64,000 nucleotides of DNA from the NCBI RefSeq assembly GCF_052324685.1, contig NC_135221.1, forward strand, positions 7,638,875-7,702,874, written 5' to 3'. The first letter of the stretch is position 1. Each line of letters begins with the position of its first letter. The notes beneath the pieces were generated by a model. The model saw only the letters and a list, made by a program, of their open reading frames with translations. It did not search any database and was not told the origin of the DNA. The position numbers and the translations under genes were made by a program. Positions 13,534 through 34,657 of this stretch are shown one piece after another. The DNA is from Brachyhypopomus gauderio (lineage: Eukaryota > Chordata > Actinopteri > Gymnotiformes > Hypopomidae).

Positions 13534-13539
13534 TTTATT
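13534..13539 (-). terminator. Candidate adal polyadenylation signal
   Basis: TTTATT on the plus strand reads AATAAA on the minus strand, about 300 bases past the adal stop codon. This is a plausible 3'-UTR length, but the hexamer is common in AT-rich DNA. Confidence 0.35.
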
Positions 13540-13844
13540 TATTAAGAAGACTTTTGTTTTGTTCTTGTTGTGAATTAATTCGTAGGACAATGAGATCAAA
13601 CCATGTTTTGTACACACATTAATAATCTCAATATGCTGCTCAATTGTATTTCAGTGCGTGAATGACTAAATGCTGAACAAGAGTCTTGGCAGACAAAATA
13701 AATCCCGATAAAAAAGTTCAGTCAGTGTGTCAGTGCACAAGATGCACACTTTCTTGAGGTAAAACTTGTGTACTGTCAGCGTAGGTCCACTGGACAGGTA
13801 TGTCACTCTGCCTGTTTGATTAAGCCTTTCGCCTGGAAGGACTC

Positions 13845-16800
13845 TCACTGGGGCGGAGGTCGCTGCAGGACACCAGGTTTGAGCTCCGCCCACCTGCGCA
13901 CCAGTTGCTGCTTCAGGGGCTCTGGTGCGAAGCTGCACCGCACAGCCTGCTGGGACAGGTCCCACACAGCCCCCGGACCCAGGCCAAAGGTGGAGGCAGC
14001 CAGCTGGTACTCCTGAGAGAGGTCAGAACAGAACACCCCCTTGTCGTCCGTCTGAAAGGTGGAGTTGGAAAGGTGGAGTTGGAAAGGTGGAGTTGGAAAG
14101 GTGGAATTGGAAAGGCTTGTTTATTTCAAACTCGCCAGCACCAGTTCGCCTCACAAAAAGAAAACACGGACTTACGCAAAGCACACACGGGTGTCCCTGC
14201 TGGTACCAGTACTGAAAATGGTGCTTATCGTATGAAGGCACGGTCTGACCCTTGACATTAGAGGTCAAGCACATCTCTGTGAAGGTGTAAGAGTAAAGCA
14301 AAGGCGTGCATTGAGTGTCCAGAAACACTACGATTACTTAAAGCCACTGTCTAAATGTCATGAAACCTGCAATTTGAAAAACATCAGCAACAAACATGAC
14401 CTCCTATAGGTATTACTGACCTATAGGAATATTTTGCTTGCAAACTTTATCCTGAAGGCTATCCGAACCTCCAACTTCAGGGTGCAAAAATGTGCCATGT
14501 CCAATTCTGTCAGGAGGCAAGTTCAGCAGTATCTCAGACTCCTCCTTCTGAGAAGGAACCTGTAACAACACGGGCATATACCACAACAGTGAGGTATTCT
14601 ATGAATGTCTAATACAATGGAAATACAGTAAGTAATATTATTGTGGGGTAGTGTTGTGGCCAAACCTCCGACATATGTAATGCCAACTTAAGCCCACTGT
14701 TCCTGGCCCTCTGGAGAGCAGGGAACAGATCCTTTCCATTGCCCATCGTAGGGTCACCACTGAGGTCCAGCCCTACCACCAAACCGTCGCTGGACAACAT
14801 GAAGTCCTCAGCAAGCTTCACCGTCTCCATAGCTACCTGAGGGCCATTTCTGCGGTCCACAGCCACTAGAAATCTATTTGAGAAAAAAAAATCCTGATAA
14901 GCGCAATTCTTGTTGATTTAAGATAGTGTTTTTGTTTTATTTAAGATGACGTACTACAGTATTTCGACTGCTTTGGAGTGATATACTAACCTGACATCTA
15001 TGTCAACTCCATCTTGTTTACACTGACGGATGGCTTCTATGACAGTTTCAACATATCTTGACTTAGTCAGACCTTGACAAAATAAAAGCATTTTAAATCA
15101 TTATAAATAACATCAGTGCTTTGTTTTAACATTTGAAAAAATACCTTCCATCTGGTCGAGTGCACAGAAAGTGAAAAAGTCAACCGCTAAATAGTTGCCC
15201 TAGTCGGCCATCAAGAAGTGTCGTTTCTTCTAAACAGAATAGCGACTTTTACTCCGTACCAAAGAAATGAAAACTGAAAGGTTCTCCAAAAGAATGTGTT
15301 TTAGAACAAGAGGATGTACAGATATTTGGTTCTCACTGACCTGCCTCCCTATCACACCTAGTAGAAAACAAAGCAAGATATTCATCCAAGCGTAACAGTT
15401 CAAATCTTTGTACTGAGTTTTATTTTTTTATCTTGGTAATAATTTATCATGTTACTATTTATACTTCTTTAAATTATTATTTAGGCTACATGTTATGCCA
15501 CAGTAGTGGTTTCGTGACTCAGGACAAAGATAACAGAAAAGTTTTAGTCAGGTGTTTATTATTTGGGCATGGTTATCAAAATGTACATTTACATTTCTTT
15601 CAGATGTAGATTTGAGTAATTTGCATACTCATTGTATGTATTCAGTCTGCCTTTTTTAGAAGGATGTTTTTGAAAGCTGTGACAATGTTACAAAATATCA
15701 CAATAATTATTGAGATAGATCAAAATACAAAAAAATTATCGTGATCACATTTTTGGCCATATTGTCCAGCTCTTTAACAACATATGAAAATGAACTCATG
15801 ACGTTCGCATAATGAAGTCATTAATGAAGAGAGCATGTACCTCCCCTACATGCTGGATTGCACCAATGCACTAGCTACCTGATTTTGCTTCTTCTCGGGG
15901 GGTACTGCGCAGTTCAAGATACTTCACTCCATCTGCGGCAAACTCCCGAACAACATCCTTAGCAACCTGTTGAAGTAAAAGATCTCTCACCAAATCTTTC
16001 ACCAGGGTTCAGTTGTGTTACGGCCTGGAGCCTAGAAAAGGCTGTGAACTTCAAAGCAAAGCGATTACCATTAGGATATCCTCCTCCGAGTCAACAAGCT
16101 GATGAATCACTTTGAAAAGATGGAAGCACCTGTGTAAAGAGGCCCAACGACGGTTCTCTCATTTATTGTATTATTTGACTGTTCACACAACAGAATTAAA
16201 GTTGCTCATTTTGAGAGTGATGGAGTGAGTCATATCTTTTGCAATCCACGATGACATCTGTGGATTTTCCCCCCACACATTAATTTTGTGGAGCCTTACT
16301 GTTAAAATAACAGTTAAGCCGCAGTAGTAATGTAGGGCTTGTATTCGCTGCCACAAGTTTGTGAAAGAACGCACTCATCCAGGGTGCGCTGTCCGCTTCT
16401 AATGGCCGTCATACTGTGTTCGATGTTGAGATGCGGCTTTCTGGCAATGAGCTTCTCCATAGTTGCACTGCTGATGGAGCCATTGAGATGTGCATGAAGT
16501 TCCTGCAAGCCAAAATAATAATGATCAGCCAGGTTGTTAAATCTTTGTTTCAATTCATTACACACTTCATAAATCAGATGTGTGAAGTGGAAAAAATGTG
16601 AAATGTGCCATTTTTGTCAATTGTGATTTTTCACCGCAATTGAAATTTGTCCTCCACATTTACCCTTCTGTGTAGTGTTGAGATAATGGGTTTTTGCTTA
16701 GCAGTAACATTAGCAACAATATATTTTGCTTACCAATAAACTTGATATTAAAGTTAGATTATAATGCTGTATAAGGTGCATTAAGCTAGAAAAATATATT

Positions 16801-17725
16801 CATAATTTTGGAGGGGGCATTACAAGAGTTAAGCGGCATATTAGTGTGCTCTCTGCAAAAGACAAACAGGATGTTCCACAGAATTTTAACACCTGTGCAA
16901 GTTCAAAGAATATGTTTTAACTTGAAAACAAGTCGTCAGCATCTGCAAGATGGAGGCAGAGAACAAAGTGTAAAACAGTAAAAGGTCAGATCAAGTGCAC
17001 TGGGGGTAGAGCGGCTGACAGCTAGTCTATTTAGAGGAATACGCAGACAAGTTTTCAGACAGGGAGATTCCATCGCAGAGTAGCAAAGGTGGGGGCTTAT
17101 ACCCAGATCATACTATAAAGTACAGGTGGAAAAGTGTCTGTTTCAGAGACCGGCACACAAAGCTACAGAGTAGAGTAGCTTTTGTGTACAAGTAGGTTTT
17201 GTGTATTCTCTCCAGAGCACTGTATTTTTATTTGCTCTTAATAAAAAGTTAAAGACAAGACTGGTGATCTTCCTTTTGCATCAACGAACATGCTGCACTA
17301 AGGTGGAAAAGGATCAAAGCGCAACAGTAGTTAGGACACACACACACAAACACACTAGTGATTACTAGGGGGCTGTGGTGCATACGTGCCCAGAGCGGTG
17401 GGCAGCCCTAGCCCGGCCCCCGGGGAGCAGTTGGGGTTAGGTGCCTTGCTCAAGTGCGCCTCGGTCATGGCCTCAGGTCTGGGAATCGAACCCACGACCC
17501 TCCGGTCACAAGACCAGTTCCCTACCAAAGGACCATGTGGACACCTGAACTTTTCCACTTCATCTTAATTGGCAGATAGGTATCTGGCTAGCTTGATATT
17601 TAAATTACAGAACCAGGCTGCATCTTTAATTCAAGAAACAAACTTTAGCTAACTTGCTTGAATTCACTAAGGTCACTTACCACTTTAGGCAGCAGCCGGT
17701 AGAAGAGATCAGCTTCAGTCTCCAT
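13845..17725 (-). CDS. adal: Adenosine deaminase-like protein (N6-methyl-AMP deaminase)
   Basis: Nine coding exons join in frame to 352 aa: 17725-17681, 16502-16375, 16129-16069, 15966-15879, 15072-14991, 14873-14666, 14559-14421, 14276-14176 and 14051-13845. All introns are GT-AG. The family removes the methylamine of N6-methyl-AMP to give IMP in the cytosol, clearing nucleotides released from m6A RNA. The metal-binding HAHLNG motif is at residues 18-23 (H18, H20), LHMSE places a metal-ligand histidine at 201 and the catalytic glutamate at 204, GHGT gives H225, and the DD pair is at 286-287. All expected catalytic residues are therefore present. Human ADAL is 355 aa. The start is fixed by the MET opening of exon 1, whose PKV end joins ELHAH in exon 2. 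Intron 1 carries a SINE, and the last acceptor is built from a short tandem repeat. Confidence 0.95.
14052..14116 (-). repeat. 14-bp tandem repeat forming an adal acceptor tract
   Basis: About four and a half copies of AGGTGGAGTTGGAA lie directly against the last adal exon. On the minus strand the unit reads TTTCCAACTCCACC, a pyrimidine-rich string, and the final copy ends TTTCAG at the splice site instead of TTTCCA. Confidence 0.85.
17345..17555 (-). mobile_element. tRNA-derived SINE in adal intron 1
   Basis: On the minus strand the element begins near 17555 with a tRNA-like head containing an RNA polymerase III B box, GGGTTCGATTCCC (plus positions 17481-17493). It continues through the body segment TTGAGCAAGGCACCTAACCC and ends in a CTAGTGTGTTTGTGTGTG-type tail. 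This matches a SINE layout widespread in teleosts. It lies in the same orientation as adal and does not touch an exon. Confidence 0.8.
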
Positions 17726-19047
17726 TCTTGTGTGTGTTTAGTGTTTATGTTACCTGGTGTCACCGAGGCACCCGCACATTCAGTCCACCCAGTACCTCTC
17801 CTCTGCCTTGAGTTTGTGTGAGAAATGGTGAAGCCCAGTACCACTAGTAGGCTATTCTATTAACAAATAGGCTTCTTTGCTTAATTTGCTACAGTTAAGA
17901 GTCAGGAGACCTTCATACAGTTACAAACAAGCCTCACTGCATTTTGGTAAAAGCCAATTTCTAACAAATGGAAATAAAGTGTGCGGGAGCAACTCCATAA
18001 AAACATCAGCCAAAAAAAAATACAACTACTTTGACCTTGTGTTTATCAAATTACGTTTTTGAGTCTACAAGCATTGTACACTCTTATATATAGACAAATT
18101 GATAAAAGCAATAATCTAATTTAATCTAGTATCCTGAAGCAGAACGTAATCTCGCACCTTACACACCATAACAGCTCACTTCCTACTTCTAGAGCAGAAT
18201 TCAAACCGATCGCGGACCGCCATCTAGCGGTCAGGAGGAGGAAGTGCACAGTACATTTATTAGTTTCTCTTTCACGATAAGAAAATCCTGAAAAACACTT
18301 GTTAACTTTCCGCAGCTAAACTCGACTAGCGATATATATTTATTTTCAATAAGATTTATTTTCAGTAAGATGTAACAAGAGTCGGTTTACTAGCTACAAT
18401 AGTCAGCATTCAAAGTGTTCCGAAATGACTCAGATTTTGGGGAAGTATTACACATCTTAATTTATTTGTCCATAATGGTGCACTCAGCAGGTAAATACCT
18501 AAACAGATAATATTTATAAAACAACAAAGACATATAATTAATTTTACACACACAAAAACAAACAAACATCACAAACATTTTTAACTCCCAAAACATGTTT
18601 GCATAGGGTAGCCTACTGGCTGATATAAGGCTATAATACAGATTTCTTTAAAAAACTGAATTACAAATTATATCCTAAATAACAGATTACAAGTGAATAA
18701 AAGATTAATTCATTAATCATTAATTAGCCTGTGTATCTATGATTGTTAGAAATTGGTCAGCTGATACAACAAAATTACAATGGCCCTGTTTAAGAACCTT
18801 TTTTCTCATTTTATCTCTTAGCAAACATTTGATCTTGAGAGAGCCACAGTATTGAATACATTACAGCATCTTTTACATTAAAGTCATTACCACAAACCCT
18901 GAGACTAAAGGATTAAAGTACTTTGCAAGGAGTGTGTTGTTTCGGAATCTGTTGTTATGTTTAAGCAAATTATCGATCATGAAAGCTAAGACACATCTGA
19001 TCCTAGATCAGTTCTCTCATCCTGAAGCTTGTGTTTATGGGTCTATT
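17726..19047. other. adal upstream and cplx3 downstream spacer
   Basis: No coding exon is seen. The left end should contain the adal promoter and 5' UTR, and the right end should contain the cplx3 3' UTR. I could not place a transcription start or a convincing poly-A signal. A CTCF-like sequence with one mismatch, CCGCTAGATGGCG on the minus strand, lies at 18218-18230. Confidence 0.5.
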
Positions 19048-20569
19048 TCACATGACATCACACTTTTCAGTCGACTGTTTGAGCTCTTCAAGGGTGGTCT
19101 GGGCTTTGTCTTTCAGCTGGTCAATATCAACATTTTGAATGTTGGTCAACTGACCCAAGAAGGAGAGCTGGTTCTCCTCCTCATCCTCAGCGATCATCTT
19201 AGCCAGTTCCTCGGGGAGCTCCACATCCTTGCCTGCCATCCCAATCTGAGTTTCATCTACCACACTCTTGTGCGTGGAGAAACCCATGCAGGTGGATGAA
19301 GGACAAAGCAGCAGGGACAGAACGATGACATATACGTAAGGCCAAAAGGTAGGCGCGTTAAGCATGTCACTCTAGTGATCTGGCGTGGTCTGGGCTAGCT
19401 TGTGTAATGCTACCTACCTTTGGGAGCCTGTACTTGTCTCTGAGGTGAGTCCTAACTGTGGCTCTCTCCGCCTTCCTCTGAACAAAGTTGGCATCTCGCT
19501 CCATCCTGAGTGAGAATGACATGTTGTAATTAACAGCTGGGATGCCTCATGTGGCACAAAGTAAATGTGACCCATCTCAACAACCGAATGCAATTTTAGT
19601 GTCCAGCATTTTTTCCCAGTCCGGAGCAAATGCAAAACAATAAAATGTAACACGACTTGAATCGTATGTTAAGGAAAGAAAGCTGTCTGTGTATTTCTGG
19701 AAAGAAGTCATGGCCTTCAATCAGGTCCCAACATGGCCGTAGAGGGCAATGTGGCGGTGGTATTGATTGGAAGTAAGGTGAACTGAAAATGAATCCACAC
19801 TTCCAGAATCCTCCTTATATTACATATGACTCTATTTTTATACTGTATACCACCCGCAGAAGGTTTACTTATTTATTTTATTTACAGATCTGTTTATTTT
19901 ATGGTATACGTGTAGGGTACACAACTCTAACCTGTTACTGTACATTATTTTAAAAATATTGAACGTACATCTTAAATGATAAACTAAAACTAGGCTATTT
20001 TGTTTCGTTCTCTTCATATGCCAGTGCAACACCACCGCTATGGTTGAGAGCGCCAACAACCACGCTCAGATTTGGACGATCTAATATCAGTAAATCCTTA
20101 ATAGACAATGTAAAAACATCTCAAATAAATTTGTAGTAGAAAAATCGTGGAAATGCTTAATTTACTTGTGAAATTGTTAGCTTACTGGCTAGATAGCCAA
20201 TATTAGCTGACGCATTCTGTTTAGGAGATATCGGCGGTACGAGGGGGATGAATTTGTTTGGAGGCTCATAGCCACAGTGGAAGGCGCAGTGGACGCGCGT
20301 GTTTGGCGAGGCCTGCCCGACCCTCACCTCATTTAACCAGCAAGCTGAAACACTAGCGAGCTAATTAATTGGCTACATTGACTTTATAGATGCCATACAT
20401 TTGTTTCTTCAGGATTGTATGTATATGCAAAATGAATAAATACGTATGTTGAAATGTAAAAATAATATTTATTTCTGTGGTGAATGGCTTCATGTAAAAA
20501 AAAGAAAACAAATAAAGCAACAGTTTGCATGGATCTTTTTGTGTGAATTGCAAATACATTATTTGTTAT

Positions 20570-20640
<71 letters not shown>

Positions 20641-21145
20641 AATATTTGGAGTTGGTGGTAAAAAATAAGATAAACAAAAAATATATATAAACTTGTGAAT
20701 TTAGTTATCCTATGGTAATTAATTCCCAAGGCGCTCAGATATGCTACATTTTCCTAAAAACACAAAGTTAAATCAGCTTAGAAAGATCCATGCAAACTTT
20801 TTCATTCTTTATTAAGCTGTAACACCCTATTACACCCTATTATTATAACATTGGATTTGAAGTTCCTTGCGTTTTGGCTGGCTACCTGTCATCTCAGCAC
20901 ACAGCCAAAATATTGAGGTCTCCCGCGCGTTTTCGACATTTTCACAAGACAGAAACTTAAATAAAATAAGGGGCCGAGTTCACTCACTTTTCCTCCGCCA
21001 ACTGTTGTTGATATTGCACAAACTCTTCCTGTGTCATGCCCTTTGCTTCTGCTTCGGACTTCTCAACTTCAGGTGTTTCCTCTGCAAGACCCCCAGTGAT
21101 GTCCTTCAGTTTATCGCCCAATATCTGTTTCACCAAGAACGCCAT
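19048..21145 (-). CDS. cplx3: Complexin-3
   Basis: Three coding exons join to 154 aa: 21145-20988, 19505-19418 and 19266-19048. Complexins clamp and promote SNARE-driven vesicle fusion. Complexin-3 works at ribbon synapses of the retina and is membrane-anchored by prenylation. The start [10 protein letters not shown] is the family amino terminus. The central SNARE-binding helix runs about residues 53-82, with [15 protein letters not shown] and LRDKYRLPK. The tail ends in CDVM (151-154), a CAAX box whose final M favours farnesyl transfer. The [11 protein letters not shown] stretch and the junction to csk favour complexin-3 over complexin-4; human CPLX3 is 158 aa. The third acceptor (GCACAAG before AGT) has a poor pyrimidine tract, so that boundary is the least certain of the three. 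Confidence 0.93.
20572..20636. repeat. (TA)n microsatellite
   Basis: About 32 TA dinucleotides lie in cplx3 intron 1. Open frames of alternating Y and I read through it on both strands are artefacts. Confidence 0.95.
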
Positions 21146-22967
21146 CGCTCCTCTGACGTTAAGCAAATCTTCACAAAACTTAGAATTCGGAAAACTTCAA
21201 TAAATGTAGTTTTGGGTCTGTACTCTAATAGAATCGAATTAGGTCAAATAAGCGTCCTTCCTTTTGACTAGAATCCCGAGAACTAGGTTTTCAGCACCAG
21301 GTTCTTCCGGACAGCTCCTGCTCAGTGCGAATGTGCTGATCGTTTGCAGTTTGCGTCTTTATATGATACTAAGATGTGCTATTCAGTTACACATCGCACC
21401 TCGTGACTGACTTTGCGCCTCCCTTAAAAAATGTTTTCGCGATTTTGAACTTAATTTTAAATATGAAACATACTTTACAAGAACACCTGATAAAATTACA
21501 ATAGTGTTTTTATGTTGTCCTGTGTTAACGAGATGGGAAAACGGGTAATTCCGGTAATTTACTTATACCTTGGTGCAATTAGAAGCAATGCTGTCCCAGC
21601 ACCATCAGGTGGCGATGGTTACTGCAAGTAATTCAATAAAAGCCTAACCTTGTTCTAGTAACCTACAGAAGATGCACATGGTTCTGAAGCTGCTGGCCTG
21701 TACAGAAATAACCCAACGACTGATATATTTTCGGTACAGTCTATTCAGTTATTTAACTGAGTAACAAGTTATTACGCTCACCTGCTAGTTTTATTGATGC
21801 CTTGGGTAACACATTGGAATAACAGTGCCACAGCAGTGTGTAGAATGATGTAACCTGTATTTTTTTGCCATGTGTCGTACAGATTCTCAGCTACAACAAA
21901 GGCTCAGTTACTTGAAATAAAATGTTTAAAAAGTTTAGACCCTCTCATGTTTCCTGTAGGAACCACAAATTGTACTGCAACTATTTAAAAAATATAAATA
22001 TGCAAACAAAAAAAAACAGGCATGCTTGTTTTGTTGAGAGCTTGCTAATGGCTAACAACAGACACAGACCGGCTTGTGGAGGCGAGAACCTGATGAGTAA
22101 CGCAGGCCGGCCCCTTTAACACCATCCGCACCTTCCACGCACAGGCCAAGACTCGCACGTATTCTGCCTTGACGCAGCTGTTAAGAGACCTGGATGGTCT
22201 TAGCCTGCGTGGCACTCCGGAGATAAAAACCATTATAAAAATGACTAATATTAGCAGAGAAGTGGCAGAAGCTGGTGACCATTATGAACGTTAGATCCAC
22301 TCCCAACGTGGATCATACACAGGGAAGTTGAGATTTTCAAATTATTTTCCAAACAGCGGGTGATGCACTGGAATTAATGCAACAGGCAAATTGGTAACAA
22401 GGGGCTGCAAGGGCTGCAAACCTATATGCAAGAATTTTGCCTAAATGCAAGACTAGTCTGCTCTAACTGCAGTTATAATGTGTTCCCAAGAAAAATGAAT
22501 AAGTGGGAGGTCAGTGTGGTTTTCGACAATGTGCCAAACCCCCGACACAGTGGGCATGAAGCGCTCCGTGCCACCTGCTCGCTGCCTTGATACACCTCGG
22601 TCCCTCCCGTCTTGATAAGACTTGAACGTCAAATATCTGAACATGGATTATAGTATGATTCATTGGATTTTTTGGTTTTGGGTATTTGGAGATGAGTCAC
22701 AGCTCTACAGCAGAGATTCACATCAGTTGTTGATCCTAGTCAGCATTTATTTTAGTTTTGGTCAGCTCAATCAATCCCTTAAGGTTTCCTCTCGTAAGGG
22801 TTCTTCTTTCAGATGGTATATTGCTTCGGGCAAAGATCTTGTTGACTACATTATCATGTTTTAAACATCGACTTTTGCATCTCTTCTTTTTACACAGGTT
22901 GTCCTTATAAGTCAGGTTGTAAAATGTGTTGCATTTGATAGTCACACAGCACAGTAGGCAACAGAGA

Positions 22968-22986
22968 CCCCCCCCCCCCCCCCCCC
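22968..22986. repeat. Poly-C run of about 19
   Basis: A pure C homopolymer in the cplx3-csk spacer. Confidence 0.85.
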
Positions 22987-25451
22987 TTTCACTGTGTATG
23001 ATTTCTGAATGTGTAGCTTACATATTGTATTACTGGTAAAAGGTGGAGATAGAAAACAGAACACTCAACGCTGTGATTGTCTAAACATTACAGGATCTGT
23101 CAGCAAAAACTGAGGCCAAGTTGCTTTGTCACATTAAGATTCACGCCAGGCATCTGAGGAGGTGCTGTTGGCTCAGATCGAGGCTAGCAGTTTCTGCTCA
23201 GAAACATAATTATCTTGGCCCTTAAGTGGAATATTTACTTAATTAACAATTCATCACTCACAAGTTCACACATGCAGGTGTCCAGTACACATTTAGACTC
23301 AATAAACCCTCGCATACTTTCACCCTCCACGCACAGACGCCAGACTTCCACAAGCATTAAATCACTCTACCAAACCGTCTCAAGTGACACCTACTTAAAT
23401 CAGCCTCTCCCCAGGGCCACGGTGTCTCCTGTTGCCACTGCCACACCTAAACCTAGACACGTATTCCAGTGAGACGAAGGGTGTCCTGGTGTCCTCGGCA
23501 TGAGTGACTGATTTGGGGGCGGGGCAGACTAATTTCACTGGGGAGATGCTAACAGGGGCAGTTGAAGGGTGCAGAGGGGTGAATATGCTGATCCAGGATC
23601 TGCTGCCCCCTCAGACACAGCGGCGTAGGACAGGGTGGGTGTTGTAGTCTGTGCTCTGAGTTTATGTCAGGTCACACAGACACTGCATGCTCTTATTTCT
23701 TCCACCTGAATGGAAAAGGTGAAAACCCAATAGTGTAGACTAATGTCCACTCCTACAGGTGCAGGCTTTCTGATTACATTCCCATATTCCCAGAAAATAT
23801 CTATTTTTTTATATTAAGCTGTAACACACACTCAAACACTAAGTCTGCTATATCAAGGCTACATCAGTGCTGCCTTATTCAAACAGCCCAGTGGAGTTCT
23901 TCAGTCTTCCCCCTCCAGCCCCACACACGGCCACCCGGCCTGCTTCAACCTGCTTCAGCCCCCGTGGAGCTCTCGCCCCCCCAGTCCCAGCTACTGCCGT
24001 GCTGTGATCCCCCCCCCCCAAAAAAAATAAACCACACGGGAGAACAGCTGAGATGTGGAGGAGCACAACTACTGACTGCAATGGATTTCATCATTTCACT
24101 ACAGTAAACAAAAACGTATATTTTTAACTGGGACGGAAACACAGTGTCCTTGTGTCTCTCTGGTCTGGGGCGGCTTTGGCGCCAGAATATGGATTCAGCA
24201 GAACGTTCAGAGATAACTGCTTATGCTGCAACCCCACTGCAGTCAGCGAGATTCCCTCTTCAGTTCTCGCTATTGGTGGGCTGCGTTATCCACAGGCGCT
24301 CGGTAAAGGAGCCCGGTACAGTCTGAAGGGCACGGCTGCGATACAGCCGGACCCGAGCGACACGAAGGCAACATAAAACTCTGATGGCTGCACAATTTCC
24401 TTCCCCTTATCCTTGAATGAAATCTGAACACATCTAATCCTATTCGGCCCGAAAGTTAGACAGACACTCAACAAGGCCAGAGAAGTGGCAGCCATCTCTC
24501 TTAAAGCTCCTGTCAGAAAGTGCTGCAACTTGCAATACTTGTTAATAACCAAGTTGTAATAAAAATACATCTTTTGGGTAATGACAATGCCCACAATGCA
24601 CAGAAGGCATTCGGTTAGTAAATACTGTCTGGAGGTAAATTCAGTGGTTAACCCAGGAATGCCTGTGGGGCCATTTCAGCATTTTCTTGCTAAGACATCA
24701 GTTTAATGAAACAGGTCCCATAGCTCATTGGAACCAGAGCTCCAATATGACCCGTGACCCTGGTACCACCATGCTGCATGCCAAGTGAAATTATTTGGGG
24801 ACCACATGCCATTGTCAACATTTTTTTTACTCTGTTAAAATGAGAATGACAAGTGCAATTTTTAAATATCAAGAAACATTTGACATGTTTATCTGTCCAG
24901 CCTTGTGTACTGACTGATGTGATCTGTCATTACCTTCTTACATTTGTCATACATTGTACTCCGACATGGATTGTTTTGGTTTTTTGGGGGTGATAAGAAC
25001 TGACTGACCAGTTTCCATCATGAGAACGCAAACATGTTCAATCTGCTTCCAAAGATAACGATCAAATGTCCAGACTCATTTGTTTCAATTAAGTCTGTGA
25101 AAGAAATTGAAATACAAAAACACCCCAAGAGGTAAACAACATATAAAAACAAAATAACAACAGTAACAACAGCAGGGGGTGAGGTGGGGGGGGGCGGAGT
25201 CCTGTGCACTGGAGGCACATTGGCCAGATGATTCATCTCACCAACATGTGGAGAGGGGCGAATACACGCAGCAAGACTGCAACAGTGTCTCCAGACCTGC
25301 GCACACAGGTGGTGTTGCATACGGCTGCGGGAGGAAGTGGCACGTCAGTATTAAGACTGCAAGGTCCAAGAATGAGAACAGGAGCTCAAACGTGAGTGTG
25401 TCGAAACCCCCCAATCCTGCCCCACACACACGCCACGTTCCGCCAGAGGGA

Positions 25452-25700
25452 TCGGCCGTGGCTGTAGTCCGGGGTGGGGTGGGGTGGGTCGGCCGTGGCT
25501 GTAGTCCGGGGTGGGGTGGGTCGGCCGTGGCTGTAGTCCGGGGGGGTGGGGTGGGTCGGCCGTGGCTGTAGTCCGGGGTGGGGTGGGGTGGGTCGGCCGT
25601 GGCTGTAGTCCGGGGTGGGGTGGGGTGGGTCGGCCGTGGCTGTAGTCCGGGGTGGGGTGGGGTGGGTCGGCCGTGGCTGTAGTCCGGGGGGGGGGTGGGA
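25452..25700. repeat. G-rich minisatellite of about 37 bp, 7 copies
   Basis: Each unit has TCGGCCGTGGCTGTAGTCC followed by a variable run of GGGGT blocks. Unit length varies with the number of those blocks. It begins about 370 bases beyond the csk stop codon, so it may be transcribed in the csk 3' UTR as a C-rich array. Three long proline-rich minus frames across it are repeat translations. Confidence 0.9.
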
Positions 25701-26070
25701 GTGGTTGCTGATCGACGAGGGAGGGAATCGATCCAGCAGACACATGACATGTAGAAATCAAACAGAGGCGCATACGCATAGAGAAGACCAGCCTCCCCCG
25801 ATTCAGCTACACAAATCATGAAGGCACAAGGAAAGACGGAAGCAAAAAGAAATTGTGGGAATCCGAATTAGGCCGGAATTAAACTTACTATTGCGAGCGT
25901 GTGTTTGTTTGTTTGTTTGTTTTTTCCTCTTTCCTTTAGCCTGTGTGAAGTCTAGAGTGCTGGTCTGAGGTCTCGTGTTCGTGTGGTCCCAGAGAGGAGC
26001 CCTTACGTGGCCCCCACTTCATTCCTCCCTCTTCCTCTCTCCCTCTGGCTCCGACCCGGTCCAGGGCCGC

Positions 26071-34149
<8,079 letters not shown>

Positions 34150-34601
34150 GTTGAGGAGGACGATGAAGGGAGGGAGAGAGGGAAGGAGAATATCCTCTCA
34201 GTTTTCCACCAGTCTGGGCCGCAGCCTCAGAACCGGGGCAAAAGCATCCAGCTTGTGCCAGCAGCCAGCCAAGAACTGCAAAGAACAGAAAAAGAAGAAA
34301 AAAAAAACATTTAAAAAAACACACAGAAAAGCCCTCCAGAACACCGCGGAGAGAGTTAGGAAACGCAACGAGCGGTCGACCCCGTCAAAGGAGCGCCGTT
34401 CCTGCGAGACGTCGGTGCCCACCTGTGGGAGCCGCTACGAACGCAGTGCTACCAGACGGCTGCTCGGAGAGGCGCTCAGATCAGCATCCGTGTACAAGAC
34501 GGCGGCGTTTGTTAGACCTCGTACATTTTCACAGAATTAACTGATCGAACCGACCAATTACACTTAAGCCAGTATGTCAGCTTGAGCGGCTTAATCACAG
34601 G

Positions 34602-34602
<1 letters not shown>

Positions 34603-34654
<52 letters not shown>
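34603..34654. repeat. (CA)n microsatellite
   Basis: About 26 CA dinucleotides about 450 bases upstream of the csk start codon. Confidence 0.95.

Positions 34655-34657
<3 letters not shown>

Larger units (their letters stand above)
21146..26070. other. cplx3-csk intergenic region
   Basis: No exon series is recognised. In human, LMAN1L lies between CSK and CPLX3; I see no trace of its lectin domain here. The right end should include the csk 3' UTR. Contents are a poly-C run at 22.97 kb, a G-rich minisatellite at 25.45-25.70 kb and a minus-strand frame at 24.29-24.59 kb, with a good start context at its inner MAATSLALL, which I could not assign to a family. Confidence 0.5.

Noticed and set aside
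24286-24594. 102-codon minus frame with inner MAATSLALLSVCL
   Set aside because: Signal-like start and good start context, but no family match and no neighbouring exon; kept only as a note.
25238-25819. Proline-rich minus frames up to 193 codons
   Set aside because: Low-complexity peptides with the period of the G-rich minisatellite and no domain.
21146-26070. Possible lman1l or ulk3 remnant expected from human synteny
   Set aside because: No lectin-domain or kinase exon could be read on either strand.
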